Shown here piece after piece: positions 36,080 through 49,298 of a stretch of 64,000 nt of DNA. Every line of letters starts with the position of its first letter. Within the stretch, counting starts at the first letter, position 1. The translations under genes were made by a program, and so were the position numbers. The notes beneath the pieces were generated by a model that was given only the letters and a program-made list of their open reading frames with translations, searched no databases and was not told the DNA's origin. The DNA lies in assembly GCF_000264995.1 (NCBI RefSeq), contig NW_006767446.1:745557-809556 (forward strand), in the 5' to 3' direction. This stretch comes from Punctularia strigosozonata HHB-11173 SS5 (taxonomy: Eukaryota; Basidiomycota; Agaricomycetes; Corticiales; Punctulariaceae).

Positions 36080-36820
36080 AAATGGGACAGTGGATATTTG
36101 GTTATCTTGTTTGCTATGATTTCTCGCTGTCGTTTGTTCCATGTTCATCCTTGCTTCATCGTAACCCAATGCATAGTTTGCTTTCCCTCGTACTCTCGAA
36201 AACTCTGCACGACTGGACTGGTTCTCGGTCTGCATACGGCGTTCGGGCCGCTCACCTCTGCGTCCTGTGCTCCTCCAGGCCGCGTCCAGACGCGAAGCTC
36301 AGCAAGTAGATTCGACCTGACGCAAGCGGTGCCCTCCTAATATACGAACGCTGTGCTCTATCGTTGATCTCCTTCCCCATCTGCGGACGTTGTGGGCGCT
36401 ATCGACCTCCGTCCCAGGCGCCGCACAGCCGCAGATGCAGGTCACCTTCGACGGACGCGTTCCAACAGAACGCGTTGCCCAAATCGGGAAGGCGACCTGC
36501 CGGATTCGGGACGTGGCGGTCACCGCCTCTTCCTCTCCTGCACCGCTCGCTCGCCTCGTTCCAACCCCTTCCACCAGTTCCAGGGGCCACCAACACGTTT
36601 TTCGACTCCATCCTCTGCGTGTTAATGCGGATTGCTATCTGAACCTTGACATTTTCGCGATGGAGGAATCAGACACGACGCAGGCGCCCACAAGAGGCGA
36701 TGTGCCCCCGCAGAGGCATATAAACGCCCAACGGGGAACACGTCCAAGATTTTTTTCCTTAGGAAAACATTTTCCTTTCGTTCGAGACAGATTACAAGTT
36801 TCCGGTTCCCCCGCATTTGA
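36080..36820. other. Promoter region of the kinase-like gene
   Basis: Contains 5' sequence of the next gene. A TATA box is annotated separately. The open frame at 36390-36660 lacks recognisable content. Confidence 0.4.
36719..36724 (+). promoter_or_regulatory. TATA box of the kinase-like gene
   Basis: TATAAA about 100 bp upstream of the start codon at 36821, a spacing also seen in front of the monooxygenase genes in this window. Confidence 0.55.
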
Positions 36821-38840
36821 ATGCACAAGTCCTCCTTCAACTTGCCCCCGAAGCAGCAGCCCGGCGACGTCTACTGGGTCGGCACCGCGTACGACCCGGA
36901 CTATACCTACTTTGCGCTCTCGGACGGACAGAACCTGCTCGTCGTCCGCACCGACTCCTGTTGGCCATCGTCTGCCCACAACGACAGCAATAGCGATAGC
37001 GATAGCGACCGCTTTGATGACCGTGCGCTCGTGGATACGGACGACCCGGAGGTCGTCAACGCCCACCTCGCCGAGATGGCGACCCTGTGCGGCACGCGCG
37101 CGCGCGCCCAGCTCCGCTTCGGCGGATCGACGTCCAGCGCGGCGCTGCTCCGCTCCGGGAGAGGAGGATACGCGGTGGAGTACGTCCCCGACCCGTCGTT
37201 CCCCGTCCGATGCGAGCTCTGGGCCCCGCTCGTCGACGAGCGCGAGATCTGCGTCACGCGCTGGATGGACTTCCACAGACGCAGGGGGCTGTGGAAGGGG
37301 AGGGAGGTGGACGTGCTCATGGACGGGTGCGACGAGGAGGGCGCGAGGGCGGTGGGCGAGGTGACGGACGCGTATTGGCGGATGAGGGGCACGGGGTGTA
37401 CGTTCGAAGTCCTCGGACGTGAGTCACGCTCTCCCGTTCCTGAACATATACCTCGGTGTAAACATGACACTCATCTGAATTGTCATCAGATGTGACGCGC
37501 CATGGACGCGTCGTCGGGCTCATGACGGAGCGCATCCAGGGTCGCCCGCCGCGGTACGAAGACAGGCAGAAGGTCTACGCCGCCGTCGCCAAGCTCCAGC
37601 GGCACGGTCTGCTGCACACCCAGCTCGATCACGACACGATCGTCATCTCCCCCTCCGGCCACGTCCGGTTCGTCTCCCCGGAAGACGCGGTCTACTTCCC
37701 GCCCGAAGAGCGGGACGAGCTCGACCGCCGCGCGGACGAGTGGGAGCACTGGACGAAGCTGCCGATCCTGTTCGAGGAGATGAGGACGGGGGAGGCGGAG
37801 GAGCAGATGGGCGCGGGCGCCGTGAGCGTGTACACGTACCTGATGCTGAACGCGCAGGCGGAGCCGGTGGTGATCAGTACCGGGTGGGAGCCGGAGGAGG
37901 CGAGGACGCGCAGGCTGACGGAGAGGGACTTGAGGCGCGCGGCGGCGGAGAGGAAGTGCGTGCGTGAGATGTTTATTACCGGGGAGCTGGGGAGGTGGTT
38001 GGACGAGCTGGACAGGCGCGCCAAGGGAGCAGGAGGTGTACCGCAGGAGGCGTGCTACGGGTCCGTGGTTTCCAGCGACGGGCCGAAGGACAAGGACGGC
38101 AACACGGCCGCGGAACGACCCGCACTGCCCATTCGCGACTCTGCTCCACCATCCGACGGGAGGCCACCGTCGACGCTTGGCTCCTGGGCGGAAGACTCGA
38201 TCTCCGTGCGTGGGACCTGTGCAACGCGGCCTCCATCGACGCTTGGATCGTGGGTCGACGATTCGGTCTCGGCGCGCTACGCCTCATCCGCGTCGGGCGA
38301 CGACGCTCGGTCCTCGATCGGGCCGTCGTCGGTCTACGTTGTACCCCCCTCCTCCTCGGCATCGGCGATATCCGTCGCACCCTCGTTCACGTCCTCGGGA
38401 TCGGGGTCGTCTGGTGCCGCATCGTCGACGTCGGCGCGATCCGGGTGGTCGTCGTGGGTGTTCGTGAACGCGCGACAGAGCGATGGACCGCCGCCCGCGA
38501 GAGGACCGAGGGTGTCGCGTACCCCTCCTTCTGTGACGTCGTCGTCGGGTCCGGCGAGGACAAAGAAGCGACAACGCGCGCATCCGTATGCCAGCACCCA
38601 GATGCTTCCTCCTCCTGATCCGATCCTGGCGCCTATCGAGGGGCCGGCGGGTGGTTCCTTCGACCTTGCATCCCAATCGTTTATATGGTGAGTCTGACAA
38701 CTTCAACCTCCGTCGAACTTGCGCTAAATACGACGCTGTCATCTAGGCCCGAACTCGATTCACAGGAGTCAATCCGTGCATTCCTTGAAGGCACCGGAGA
38801 CATACAGCAACTATTACTAGACAACAACATACACCTTTAG
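36821..38840 (+). CDS. Kinase-like protein lacking obvious catalytic motifs
   Basis: Three exons (36821-37418, 37490-38687, 38747-38840) give 629 residues. The middle part resembles the C-lobe of fungal protein-kinase-like proteins: RVVGLMTERIQGRPPRYEDR, then VYAAVAKLQRHGLLHTQLDH and DTIVISPSGHVRFVSPEDAV. The second segment sits where the HRD catalytic loop belongs and the third where DFG belongs, but neither HRD nor DFG is present. This suggests a pseudokinase or regulatory relative. The C-terminal third is Ser/Thr/Pro-rich and low complexity, with two copies of a PPSTLGSW motif around residues 450 and 470. The last exon adds an acidic helix ending DIQQLLLDNNIHL. The role is unknown. Confidence 0.65.
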
Positions 38841-39366
38841 ACATAATGCTTTCTCTTTGACGAGCGGTTCGTTCCCCCACCTACATAATCTGCGCGCAGG
38901 CCTTTTTGCCGTTGATATACCCATTCGTCTTCGACTTTCTTCGACTTTCGTAGAGACAGACCCAAGTCTCGTGTCGCGCCATCAGTGGTTTTACCCATGG
39001 AGGCCCTAACTGCAATACCCCTTCGTCTTCGATTTTCCTTACAGCTGCACGACTCCAGCTTCCTATACCCATCATCTCGTTACTTTACAAACCGAAGAAT
39101 GTACACCATAGCAGTAGACAATCCCGAGGAAATAATACGCGAAAAGACCCAAGAAAACACGCGGAGCCCAGACGCCGTTCCGAGACCGCTTATGTCAGCC
39201 GAAGGCACGGCCAATCAAAACCGTCGAGGGGACTTGGCAACAAACAAGCAATACCCCCAGTCTCAGGCCAACGACCCTTTTCACCTCCGCCCACGTCCTC
39301 CACACGTCCTCGTCGTCGTCGACAATAAACTCGTCCATTCGTTATCGTTCTCTGCGACATACACCC
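38841..39366. other. Promoter region of the GPI-anchored protein gene
   Basis: Non-coding; AT-richer than the flanking genes. The final 60 bp before the ATG are pyrimidine-rich, as in many fungal promoters. Confidence 0.4.
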
Positions 39367-40428
39367 ATGAAGACGTTCGCCATCGTCTCCGCCCTCGCCT
39401 CGGTCGCCCTCGCTCAGTCGGTGAGTCGGCTCGCAGTTTCCACAGAGAGCAAGACGAGGGCGCGATCGCTGACGATGTCTGATCCGACGTTGCAGAGCAC
39501 GGCGTCGGCGAGCGCGCTCATCCCGACGGGCATCAGCTCCGGCTGCTCGTCCTTCCTCACCGCCTTCAACAGCAACTCGGCGCTCTCCGCGTGCACCTCG
39601 CCGCTCATCTCCGCCACGTCCTCCTACGGCCCTGGCGGCAACGCGAGCGCCACGTCCGCCGGCGTCTCGTCCGCGCTGAGCGCCGCCTGCTCGGCGACGA
39701 CGTGCTCGGAAACGACCGTCCGCGACCAGCTCACGCAGTTCTACGCCGCCTGCACCGCCGAGCTCACCTCCAGCCCGAACGACGCCGTCGTCCGCGCGTA
39801 CGACGTGCTCTACGCGCTCACCCCGCTCAAGAAGGCGCTCTGCGCCAAGGACGACAGCGGCAAGTACTGCGCCGCGCAGCTCTCGTCGATCGTCTCCTCC
39901 GCGAGCGCCTCCGCCTCCGCCGCCTCCGCCTCGGCGTCCGCTGCCGCCGGCTCGCTCAGCAACGGCCTCTCGCTCGCGAGCGTGCAGAAGTACCTGTGGG
40001 CGAGCACGAGCGGCTCGCTCGCGCGCCGCGCCTCGTCGTCCGAGGCCGCGCTCATCCCGAACACGACCACCTACGCCGCCTCGAACCTCGTCTTCCTCTT
40101 CCTCCAGCCCGCGCTCGAGAGCGCCGCGCTGTGCACATCCTGCACGCGCGCGGTGCTGACGTCGTACATCGACTGGGAGTCGGACGTGCCGTACGCGCCC
40201 GGGCTCGCCAACTCGCCCACCATGGCCGGCCAAGCGGCGATCTACAACGCGGTCCAGAGCACGTGCGGATCGAGCTTCCTCAGCGGCGCGGTGCAGGCGG
40301 CGGGAAGTCTGAGCAACGGTCTTGGGCAGAGCAGCGGGGCCGCGCCGGCGGTCGCGCTCGCTGGTCGGGCGGGCACGGTGGTCGCGGCGATCGGCGCCGT
40401 CGTCCTCGGTGCGGTCGCGGTGTTGTAA
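39367..40428 (+). CDS. Secreted GPI-anchored Ser/Ala-rich protein (DUF7729-like)
   Basis: Two exons (39367-39420 and 39496-40428) give 328 residues. The 75-nt intron has no stop and keeps frame, but its ends (GTGAGT...CAG) and a CTGAC branch point argue that it is removed, joining LAQS to STASASALIP. Parts: a signal peptide (MKTFAIVSALASVALAQS); a Cys-containing globular region with GCSSFLTAFNSNSALSACTS and KKALCAKDDSGKYCAAQ; a Ser/Ala repeat at about residues 150-175; a second Cys region with ESAALCTSCTRAVLTSYI; and a C-terminal GPI signal, Ser/Gly-rich then hydrophobic (AGTVVAAIGAVVLGAVAVL). It resembles the basidiomycete family I know as DUF7729. A cell-wall or surface role is inferred. 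Confidence 0.82.
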   Translation: MKTFAIVSALASVALAQSVSRLAVSTESKTRARSLTMSDPTLQSTASASALIPTGISSGCSSFLTAFNSNSALSACTSPLISATSSYGPGGNASATSAGVSSALSAACSATTCSETTVRDQLTQFYAACTAELTSSPNDAVVRAYDVLYALTPLKKALCAKDDSGKYCAAQLSSIVSSASASASAASASASAAAGSLSNGLSLASVQKYLWASTSGSLARRASSSEAALIPNTTTYAASNLVFLFLQPALESAALCTSCTRAVLTSYIDWESDVPYAPGLANSPTMAGQAAIYNAVQSTCGSSFLSGAVQAAGSLSNGLGQSSGAAPAVALAGRAGTVVAAIGAVVLGAVAVL

Positions 40429-41952
40429 GGAGGTCGCGCAGCCCCTTTTTTTGGTCATGGGGATGCCCCGCTCTCTCGACAGGGTGTCAAACATCGGCTG
40501 TTTGGCAATTTCCCCGCATCACATTTCTAGCGCACCTTATAATTATTCTCAACATCATTCCACGGACGGCTTTGTCGGTGAATATACCCCCCCCCTTTGT
40601 AGGACCGTAACACGCCCCCCTCGAGTTTGTAGTCCGTCGATATGAACTTGGGAGAAATCATCGTTCCTGCAGAACCCTCGAGCCTTGAGCTTGTTCGTTT
40701 GTGATGGCTCCTCATGGGATTGTTCGCGAACGTGTCTGCGGCCCCACAAGTGGGCGCTCGTGCAGATGTACGCCCTTAGATCGATATCCTTTCGCAGAAG
40801 TCGGTGACGTCGGCGGCTTGGTGCCCACAAAGTCAAAGGGGACTCAAGCATGGGGCCAGTACACTTAAGTATTGATACATAAGAACTATGTTGCTAGCTC
40901 AGAGAAAACCCTACGCCGGTGAGAAGGCGTTTCATCGACCTTTCCACCGAGCGCCGCAATACACTCGCCGCCTTTTCGATACACATGGACACTTACATAC
41001 GTGCTGAAGCGTATCTGTAATCTCCCGAAGCTTACACATGGCTGTTTAGGCTCTCGGCGGGTATGATGGAGGATAGGGCTAGAATAAGTTGGTCGATGTA
41101 ATTTTGCTCCCGCACGCACACGTGCGCGTCGAAGTCGTGGGGGGGGGGGGGGGGGGGGGGGCGAGTTGGTTGGGTCCTTACTATAACATACGCTCAGGGC
41201 ACTTATCGCAGGTGCTTACGATGGCCTTTAACAAGTATTTATTGGTTATACCGATCTCGGAGGTATGGCGCTGGCTTCCTACGACCTGCAGTGCACGCAA
41301 CTGCCTACCGACTCGGAGGAAGGCCTTGCATCTTTCATCTCATCCGCTTCCTGCGAACCGCGCTGTGGAGGATTGCTCGTGACGTGAACATCAACTTGGG
41401 TTCTTTGGATCATTCAATTGCCTCCGTGGAAGACGGACGTTGACAGCCAGAATGGCCGAACATCCGTGGTGTCCTTCGCTTTACGCTCCTTCATGACGAC
41501 ATCGAAAGAAAGACTCCCGAACACAACATGTTGCATATGCTTGGTCTTTTTCGGATCGTCTCAGACCGAAAAATGACGTACGACGTACGACGTTGATCAA
41601 GCAAAGCGCGAAACTATCCTTACTGCCACGACTGCGGCTTCACTTCGAGCGACCCACGCAACAATGTCGGTGTGGGATGCGCAGTGTGGAGGCGGGAGAT
41701 GGAATGCAAACATAGCAGTGTTGCCGTTGACGTCGGTTTGCTCTATGGTACGGTGGGCAACGTTACTTCCGTCTCCACGAAGCTGGAACGGCCAGTGGGT
41801 CTGACTGATCATGCTGATACCGGGCTATCTTTAGGTCATACGAATATCCCGAGATCCCCGTATAAGAGAGAGAAGGTCAATATGCTATGAGATATATATA
41901 TTACAGAATATCGTCCCTGGCACTACCAGAGTATCCCTCGTCAAAGTGAACA
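40429..41952. other. Intergenic region left of the monooxygenase cluster
   Basis: Contains a 23-base G homopolymer and, from about 41610, the upstream region of FMO1. Part of that upstream region recurs in front of a decayed copy at 55325-55440. A TATATATA stretch at 41893 lies about 55 bp before the FMO1 start. Confidence 0.5.
41139..41161. repeat. 23-base G homopolymer
   Basis: An uninterrupted run of G in non-coding sequence; its length may be imprecise because of sequencing. Confidence 0.8.
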
Positions 41953-44241
41953 ATGTCGAATACACAGGCAACAAAGCCATCAGTCTTGATCGTGAGTCGT
42001 CACCGGTTGCCTCGCCCACTGTCGGGGTGCTCATCACAACATCTATGCTAAGGTGGGAGGAGGGCCGGTAGGCCTCATGACGGCCATTGTGCTCTCGTAC
42101 AACGGCATCCCCGTCCGCATTATCGAGAAGAACACCACGAATCGCCCTGGACAGAGGGGCGCGGGCGTCCAGGTTCGCTCTTGAGAACGCACATCGTGCC
42201 CCCGCGGTATATTGACGAGTTTCTTGCCAGCCCCGAAGCCAAGAACTGTACTCGTTCATCGGCATCTTACCGGAGCTCCAGAAGCTATCCCGCCCCCTTA
42301 TGCAAATGCACCTGTACCAGCCCAGCGACGGCGGCGCCCCAAGAGACGCCCACTTCCTCACGCCGGTCGACCCCACCCCAGCGTGTCCGATTGTGAGTAT
42401 TCTATATGACGTCTCAACGTATCCACGATGTGACGCTTGTGGTCTCTAGACGCGGCCGCTGTCGCTCGGGCAGTCGCGTTCCGAGCCCATCCTGCGCAAT
42501 TTCCTCTTGAGCCGTTTCGGTGTCGCGCTTGAGCTCGCGACGGAGCTGACCCACTTCGAGCAAGATGCTGAGGGCGTGTCGTGCCACATCGTGAAGCGCT
42601 CCGTGGACGGGTACAAGGTCGAGGAGGACGTCCGCGTACTGTACGTCGTCGGCGCCGACGGCGCACGAGGTGGGCTTCCCTTGTTCGCCCTGGCTGTTGA
42701 TTCTGACAGCGAGTCCGCAGGTGTTGTCCGGAAGGCGTTGGGCCTATCTTACGAAGGGCAAGCTCTCGAGCAGCATATGATCATCGGGGACGTAAGAGTG
42801 CAAGGGCTTGGACCCAATGTGAGTTCAGCCTGCTTGGACGTTAATGCGTAGCTCCGCGCTGATGCACGACGATCTGTAGCCACAGAGCCGTTGGCATATA
42901 TTCGGCAGCTTTGCCACTCAAGGGTGCGTTCCTCGGCCTCTCATGAACATACACGGTTTCTCACGTTGATCGCGTTAGGCTATGGCTTCGTCCGACGGAA
43001 TGGGACACACCCGACTTGTACCAGATTATTGGCAGTGGACCAACCGTCGACGCAGCGGGCTTGACGGCGGATTATCCGAAGCTAGCTCAATGGATCCGTG
43101 AGGTGACGCAGTTGGAGGGCCTCACCATCAACGTCGAATGGGCATCGGAGTACCGGTGAGCTTTTGGCGCGTAGTTGAAGGGTCGCGACATTTATATCTG
43201 TCCTCTACTAGTGCAAGTAGCAGGATGGTCAACAAGTTCTCGGAAGGAAGGGTGTTCGTGGCCGGAGGTATGCACTGGACTGATGCACTCTAGCATGGTT
43301 GCGTTAATGACACTGCCCTTCTTCTGCGTAGATTCTGCACATATACACCCCCCTGCTGGAGCGCAGGTGAGCATGACTGGACGATGAGTTCTCGACCCAA
43401 ATGTGCCGACACGTTACCTCTCAGGGCATGAACTCGGGAGTGCAAGATGCTGTGAGTCAGGGGTTCATGTTATCTAAAGGTGCTTCGCTGATCCAGCCAT
43501 TCACCACAGTACAATCTCGCGTGGAAGCTAGCCCTCGTGTTGAAGGGCCTCTCCCCGCCCGCCCTTCTTGCGAGCTACAGCGACGAGCGCCTCCCGGTCA
43601 TCAGCGAGATGATCAAGCGTACGACGGCCATGTTCAATCGGGTCTCGAAAGAAGGCGTGGACCGCGGCGTCAACGCCGACTCGGCGTTGTACATGCTCGG
43701 CATCAACTACCGCTGGAGCGGCGTCGTCGTGGACTATCGCGGGTCGGGGGGCGAGGAGGCTAAAGGGCATGCGTACCTCGGCAAGGGCGACGGCGTGCAT
43801 GCTGGCGACAGGGCACCCGACGCGCCCGGTCTCACCATCGCTCACGTCGCGCCCCATGGTTCGTTGCCAGAGCTGAAGGCGGGGGAGGCGACGTCGCTGT
43901 TCAAGTTCTTCACGCCGGCGAAGCATACTGCGCTCGTTTTCCTTCCAGAGGACGCGGAAAGGTCGGCTGTGGGCGCCGCGCTGAGAAGCTTCCCGCCCGG
44001 GACCCTGCAGACGCTGGCCGTTCTTCCGAATGGCGTCGGCCATGGACCATCGCAGGGCTCCGCGGAGGTGGACGTGACGCTGGTGGACGCCCAGGGCCAT
44101 GCATTCTCTGGGTATGGAAGCCAGGGGGTGGGGATAACGTTCGTGATTGTTCGCCCTGACGGGTATGTTGGAGCGTACGTGCGGGACGCGGCGGGAATTG
44201 AACGGTATTGTGCTGGGGTCTTCGGAGGGAGTGCACAGTGA
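41953..44241 (+). CDS. FAD-dependent aromatic monooxygenase, FMO1
   Basis: Class A flavoprotein of the phenol 2-monooxygenase / PCP 4-monooxygenase type. It would use NAD(P)H and O2 to hydroxylate a phenolic ring. About 11 exons join to roughly 565 residues. Motifs: dinucleotide-binding VGGGPVGLMTAIVL with a downstream acidic end IIEK; the DG motif VVGADGARG; LRPTEWDTPDLY; and the GD motif split by introns, VFVAGDSAHIHPPAGAQG then MNSGVQDAYNLAWKLAL. The GD motif has Ser for the usual first Ala (GDSAH) and GAQ for GGQ. The C-terminal thioredoxin-like dimerisation domain follows (INYRWSGVVVDYR, HTALVFLPED). Exon 1 is 13 codons, ending LI before the first intron, a layout shared by all four FMO genes here. 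It is the parent type of the relics at 55.6 and 59.7 kb. Confidence 0.87.
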
Positions 44242-45122
44242 GCGGCGGAAGAAGACGGTACAGCGGTACTTACATAGATCGGGCGATGCTTCTGTCCCTG
44301 TGGTTCGCTTTCGGTGGATATATGCCGTAACGACTTCGATGTCATGCTCTCATGAGATCCATGAATGCTAATCTTGTTTGCAACCGAGTGGCCGAAGGAC
44401 GCGTGTACATACTCTTCAACCAAGGCCTCGTTGGTTCCTGTCACTGCTATGTGATTGAATCTTGCTTCCAAACGCTATGTTTACCTGATGGCACAGCCTA
44501 AGGAAACAAGCTACGTGAACGTTCTCTTGTAGGTTGCATTGATACTTACCAAAGCGTGCCTGATGGCGTTGCGGGCTGCCCGCGACATCAACGAAACTGC
44601 AGCCTCGCGCGCTGGCCCAGTAGTTCAAATGGTCGCACAAACGCTCCGAGATAATATATTCATGTCGGCACGTTCAGACCACTACGTATAGGTCAAGCGA
44701 ACACAAAGAGAATCCAGATGCAAAGGTGCATGGGTCACTGACTCCGCCGAGGAGACGGTCTGGCTTGATAATCTGATAAGATTGACGCATCCACTCCATT
44801 GGCGACTCTTCCCCGGATCTATGGCTGAAAAGAACAGATTTGCGTGAACATTCGTGGTCATTCTTACCACATATTGCTGATATAAGTACGCAATCGAGTT
44901 GCCGATACAATTCGTACTGGCTCCCGGAATCCCGCACTGCGATCTCACACGCTGGCCTTTGTCCCGAACAGCGTCCACTACCCGAGGCCGCTGCGACGGA
45001 GGGCTCCAGTGCCGCCCTTGACGTTGGGCATTATGTATATAAGCAGCGGACGCGTTGGTTCGTGTCGACATCCGAGCTTGCTTGTTCCACGTCTCGTTGC
45101 TGCTCGCTATTACTCCTAGAAC
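44242..45122. other. Intergenic region between FMO1 and FMO2
   Basis: 3' region of FMO1 and promoter of FMO2. No additional gene was seen. Confidence 0.45.
45036..45042 (+). promoter_or_regulatory. TATA box of FMO2
   Basis: TATATAA about 85 bp upstream of the FMO2 start codon. Confidence 0.55.
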
Positions 45123-47415
<2,293 letters not shown>

Positions 47416-47839
47416 CACGAGTGTCAGCTCGGTCTGTGTGGTGGACAATAGAAAACGAGACGCGTGAACGCCGCACGATTGACGCGACGACCGGTCTCGA
47501 CGACTTCCTTCCCGTCGCTGACCCCGAAAGCTGACGCACGTACCGCCTGGCCAATATAATCAACATTAGACGATTCTGATGAGTCTGAAGGGAACGCCAA
47601 ATGCGGTCGCGAGGACCTGTGACGCGATGTCGACCCGACGCCTGGCTTGAACGCAAACAAAGCCCATGATACTTTACTCGTACACGACACGAATCACCCA
47701 CCGTATCTTCTGCTATCCGGAGGTCCAACTCATCTCCCAACTTGCATAGCCCAACAACGTCCCGAGTTGCCATTCATCCTCAGGGTACGTGCATACACCC
47801 ACTCTACATCGTGGCATCGCGTTCATTCCACTGTTCTTA

Positions 47840-49270
47840 GGTCGGAGCAGGGCCCACCGGCTTGATACTTGCTTTGATTCTCGCTCTGGAAACGGAGAGG
47901 ACCCGTGTTGGAGGCAGTAGCCTTCATGGCCCAGATGGAGCCGAGTCTGTCCCTTCCTCGCGTAAGTTTTCAAAACATGGCACAACTACTACACTTTGGC
48001 TGATAGGCGCCCCTACTCCGCAGGCGAAGGGAGCGATCATCGGCCAGTGGCGGCTGCGCGCGCTGCTTGCGGATCGATTAGCGAAAGGATTATGGTGTTC
48101 ACATCGAGACGAACGCGGCGCTACGGGGATCTCGAGTAAAATGCTAACAAGATCACCGTTGTCCCCGCGAAGGCCGACGGGGACGGGCAGGAGGTTCTCG
48201 AGAGCTCCACTCAACCAAGTGGTGTTTGTTGACGGGGCTAGAGGTAGGTCATTATCACTTCTTTGGCACAATGCAGCGTTGGTGCCAACCGTTGAGTAGG
48301 CACCATCTGCAACATCCTTAGTCTGTCCTTCCATGACGACCGGCATGTAGGACAGTGGGGAGTCGCCGACCTGCGCATGCAGCAGCTCTGGATAGACGTT
48401 GGTTCTTCATTCATCGTAGCCTGCAAATCTTTTGGTAACACACACCTCCTGGGCAGCGCGATCCCAATACTGGTTCGGATATGCCCGCGAACCTTGGTGC
48501 GTGGCTCCAGTGTTTCCTAGATCTTTGAGCTTACTCGTGATGCCTATCAGTGCGGTAGTGCGACCGACAGCATTCGAACCTGCCCAGATCTTGTGCCGGT
48601 TATGACGGTCGGTCAACGTCTCTCTCGGCGCGTCCTGAAGATCATATCCGACCCTGACGGCTTGCGAAAGTGTATTGGACTGCGGGAGTATATGTCAGTC
48701 ATCCAATACCGGTTGTATGGCATGATGTCTCATTTTCTCGACCTGCAGAACGAGCAGTCGTATAGTCGACCGCTCAGTGAGGGGAGGGTGTTCGTGGAGG
48801 TCAGATCGCGCACGCTCGACTGTATATTCTCAACGATGCCAATTTCTCAGATGCTGTTCGCGTTCATCCTACCATTGGAGGCCACGTCAGCGACATATCT
48901 TAACCACGCCAGAGTGATCCGCCCAACATGACCATAACCTTGGGGCTTCGACTCGGGAATTCAAGATGCCATTAACCTCGCCTTGGTCGCAAAACGCATT
49001 GTCCCGATTTCGCTGCTCTCCAGCTGCACCGAGGGGCGCCTACCCGCCATCGAGGTCCTGCAGCTCGCGGGCGGCTTCTGGACCATGATGAGGTTCGAAG
49101 ATGTTCAAACACGACGGCACGGTATACATGTGAGACATTAATCCGCGATGGAGCGAGGCCGTCGTGGATAACCTCGTCTTCGGAGAGGAGTACGTGCCAA
49201 GGACGGAGTTCAGAGCAACCGGTATCGCTCATTGTAGGCTTGTACTCACGGCCTCCTCCGTTGTACATTT
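47840..49270 (+). pseudogene. Decayed FMO3-type monooxygenase
   Basis: Collinear with FMO3 over promoter, introns and most exons but unable to encode a protein. Recognisable pieces: VGAGPTGLILALILAL at about 47841; a segment matching the QMEPSPSRP exon; the IIGQWRLRALLADRLAKG region near 48030; GARG with a GT donor near 48235; and the GD-motif exon region near 48800-48980. The FMO3 start codon position is not ATG here, frames are broken several times, and the C-terminal thioredoxin-like domain (about 450 bp) is missing. Homology resumes in the FMO3 3' UTR at about 49220. Its upstream region also matches FMO3, but TATAAA has become AACAAA. Confidence 0.85.
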
Positions 49271-49298
49271 CGAACCAATGACATATATTGGCGCACGC

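Noticed and set aside
39190-40494. 434-residue open frame on the minus strand
   Set aside because: Antisense shadow of the GPI-anchored protein gene, extremely Arg/Ala-rich and without domain.
41139-41161. G-quadruplex regulatory element
   Set aside because: A plain G homopolymer without spaced tracts, far from a start codon; more likely a slippage or assembly feature.
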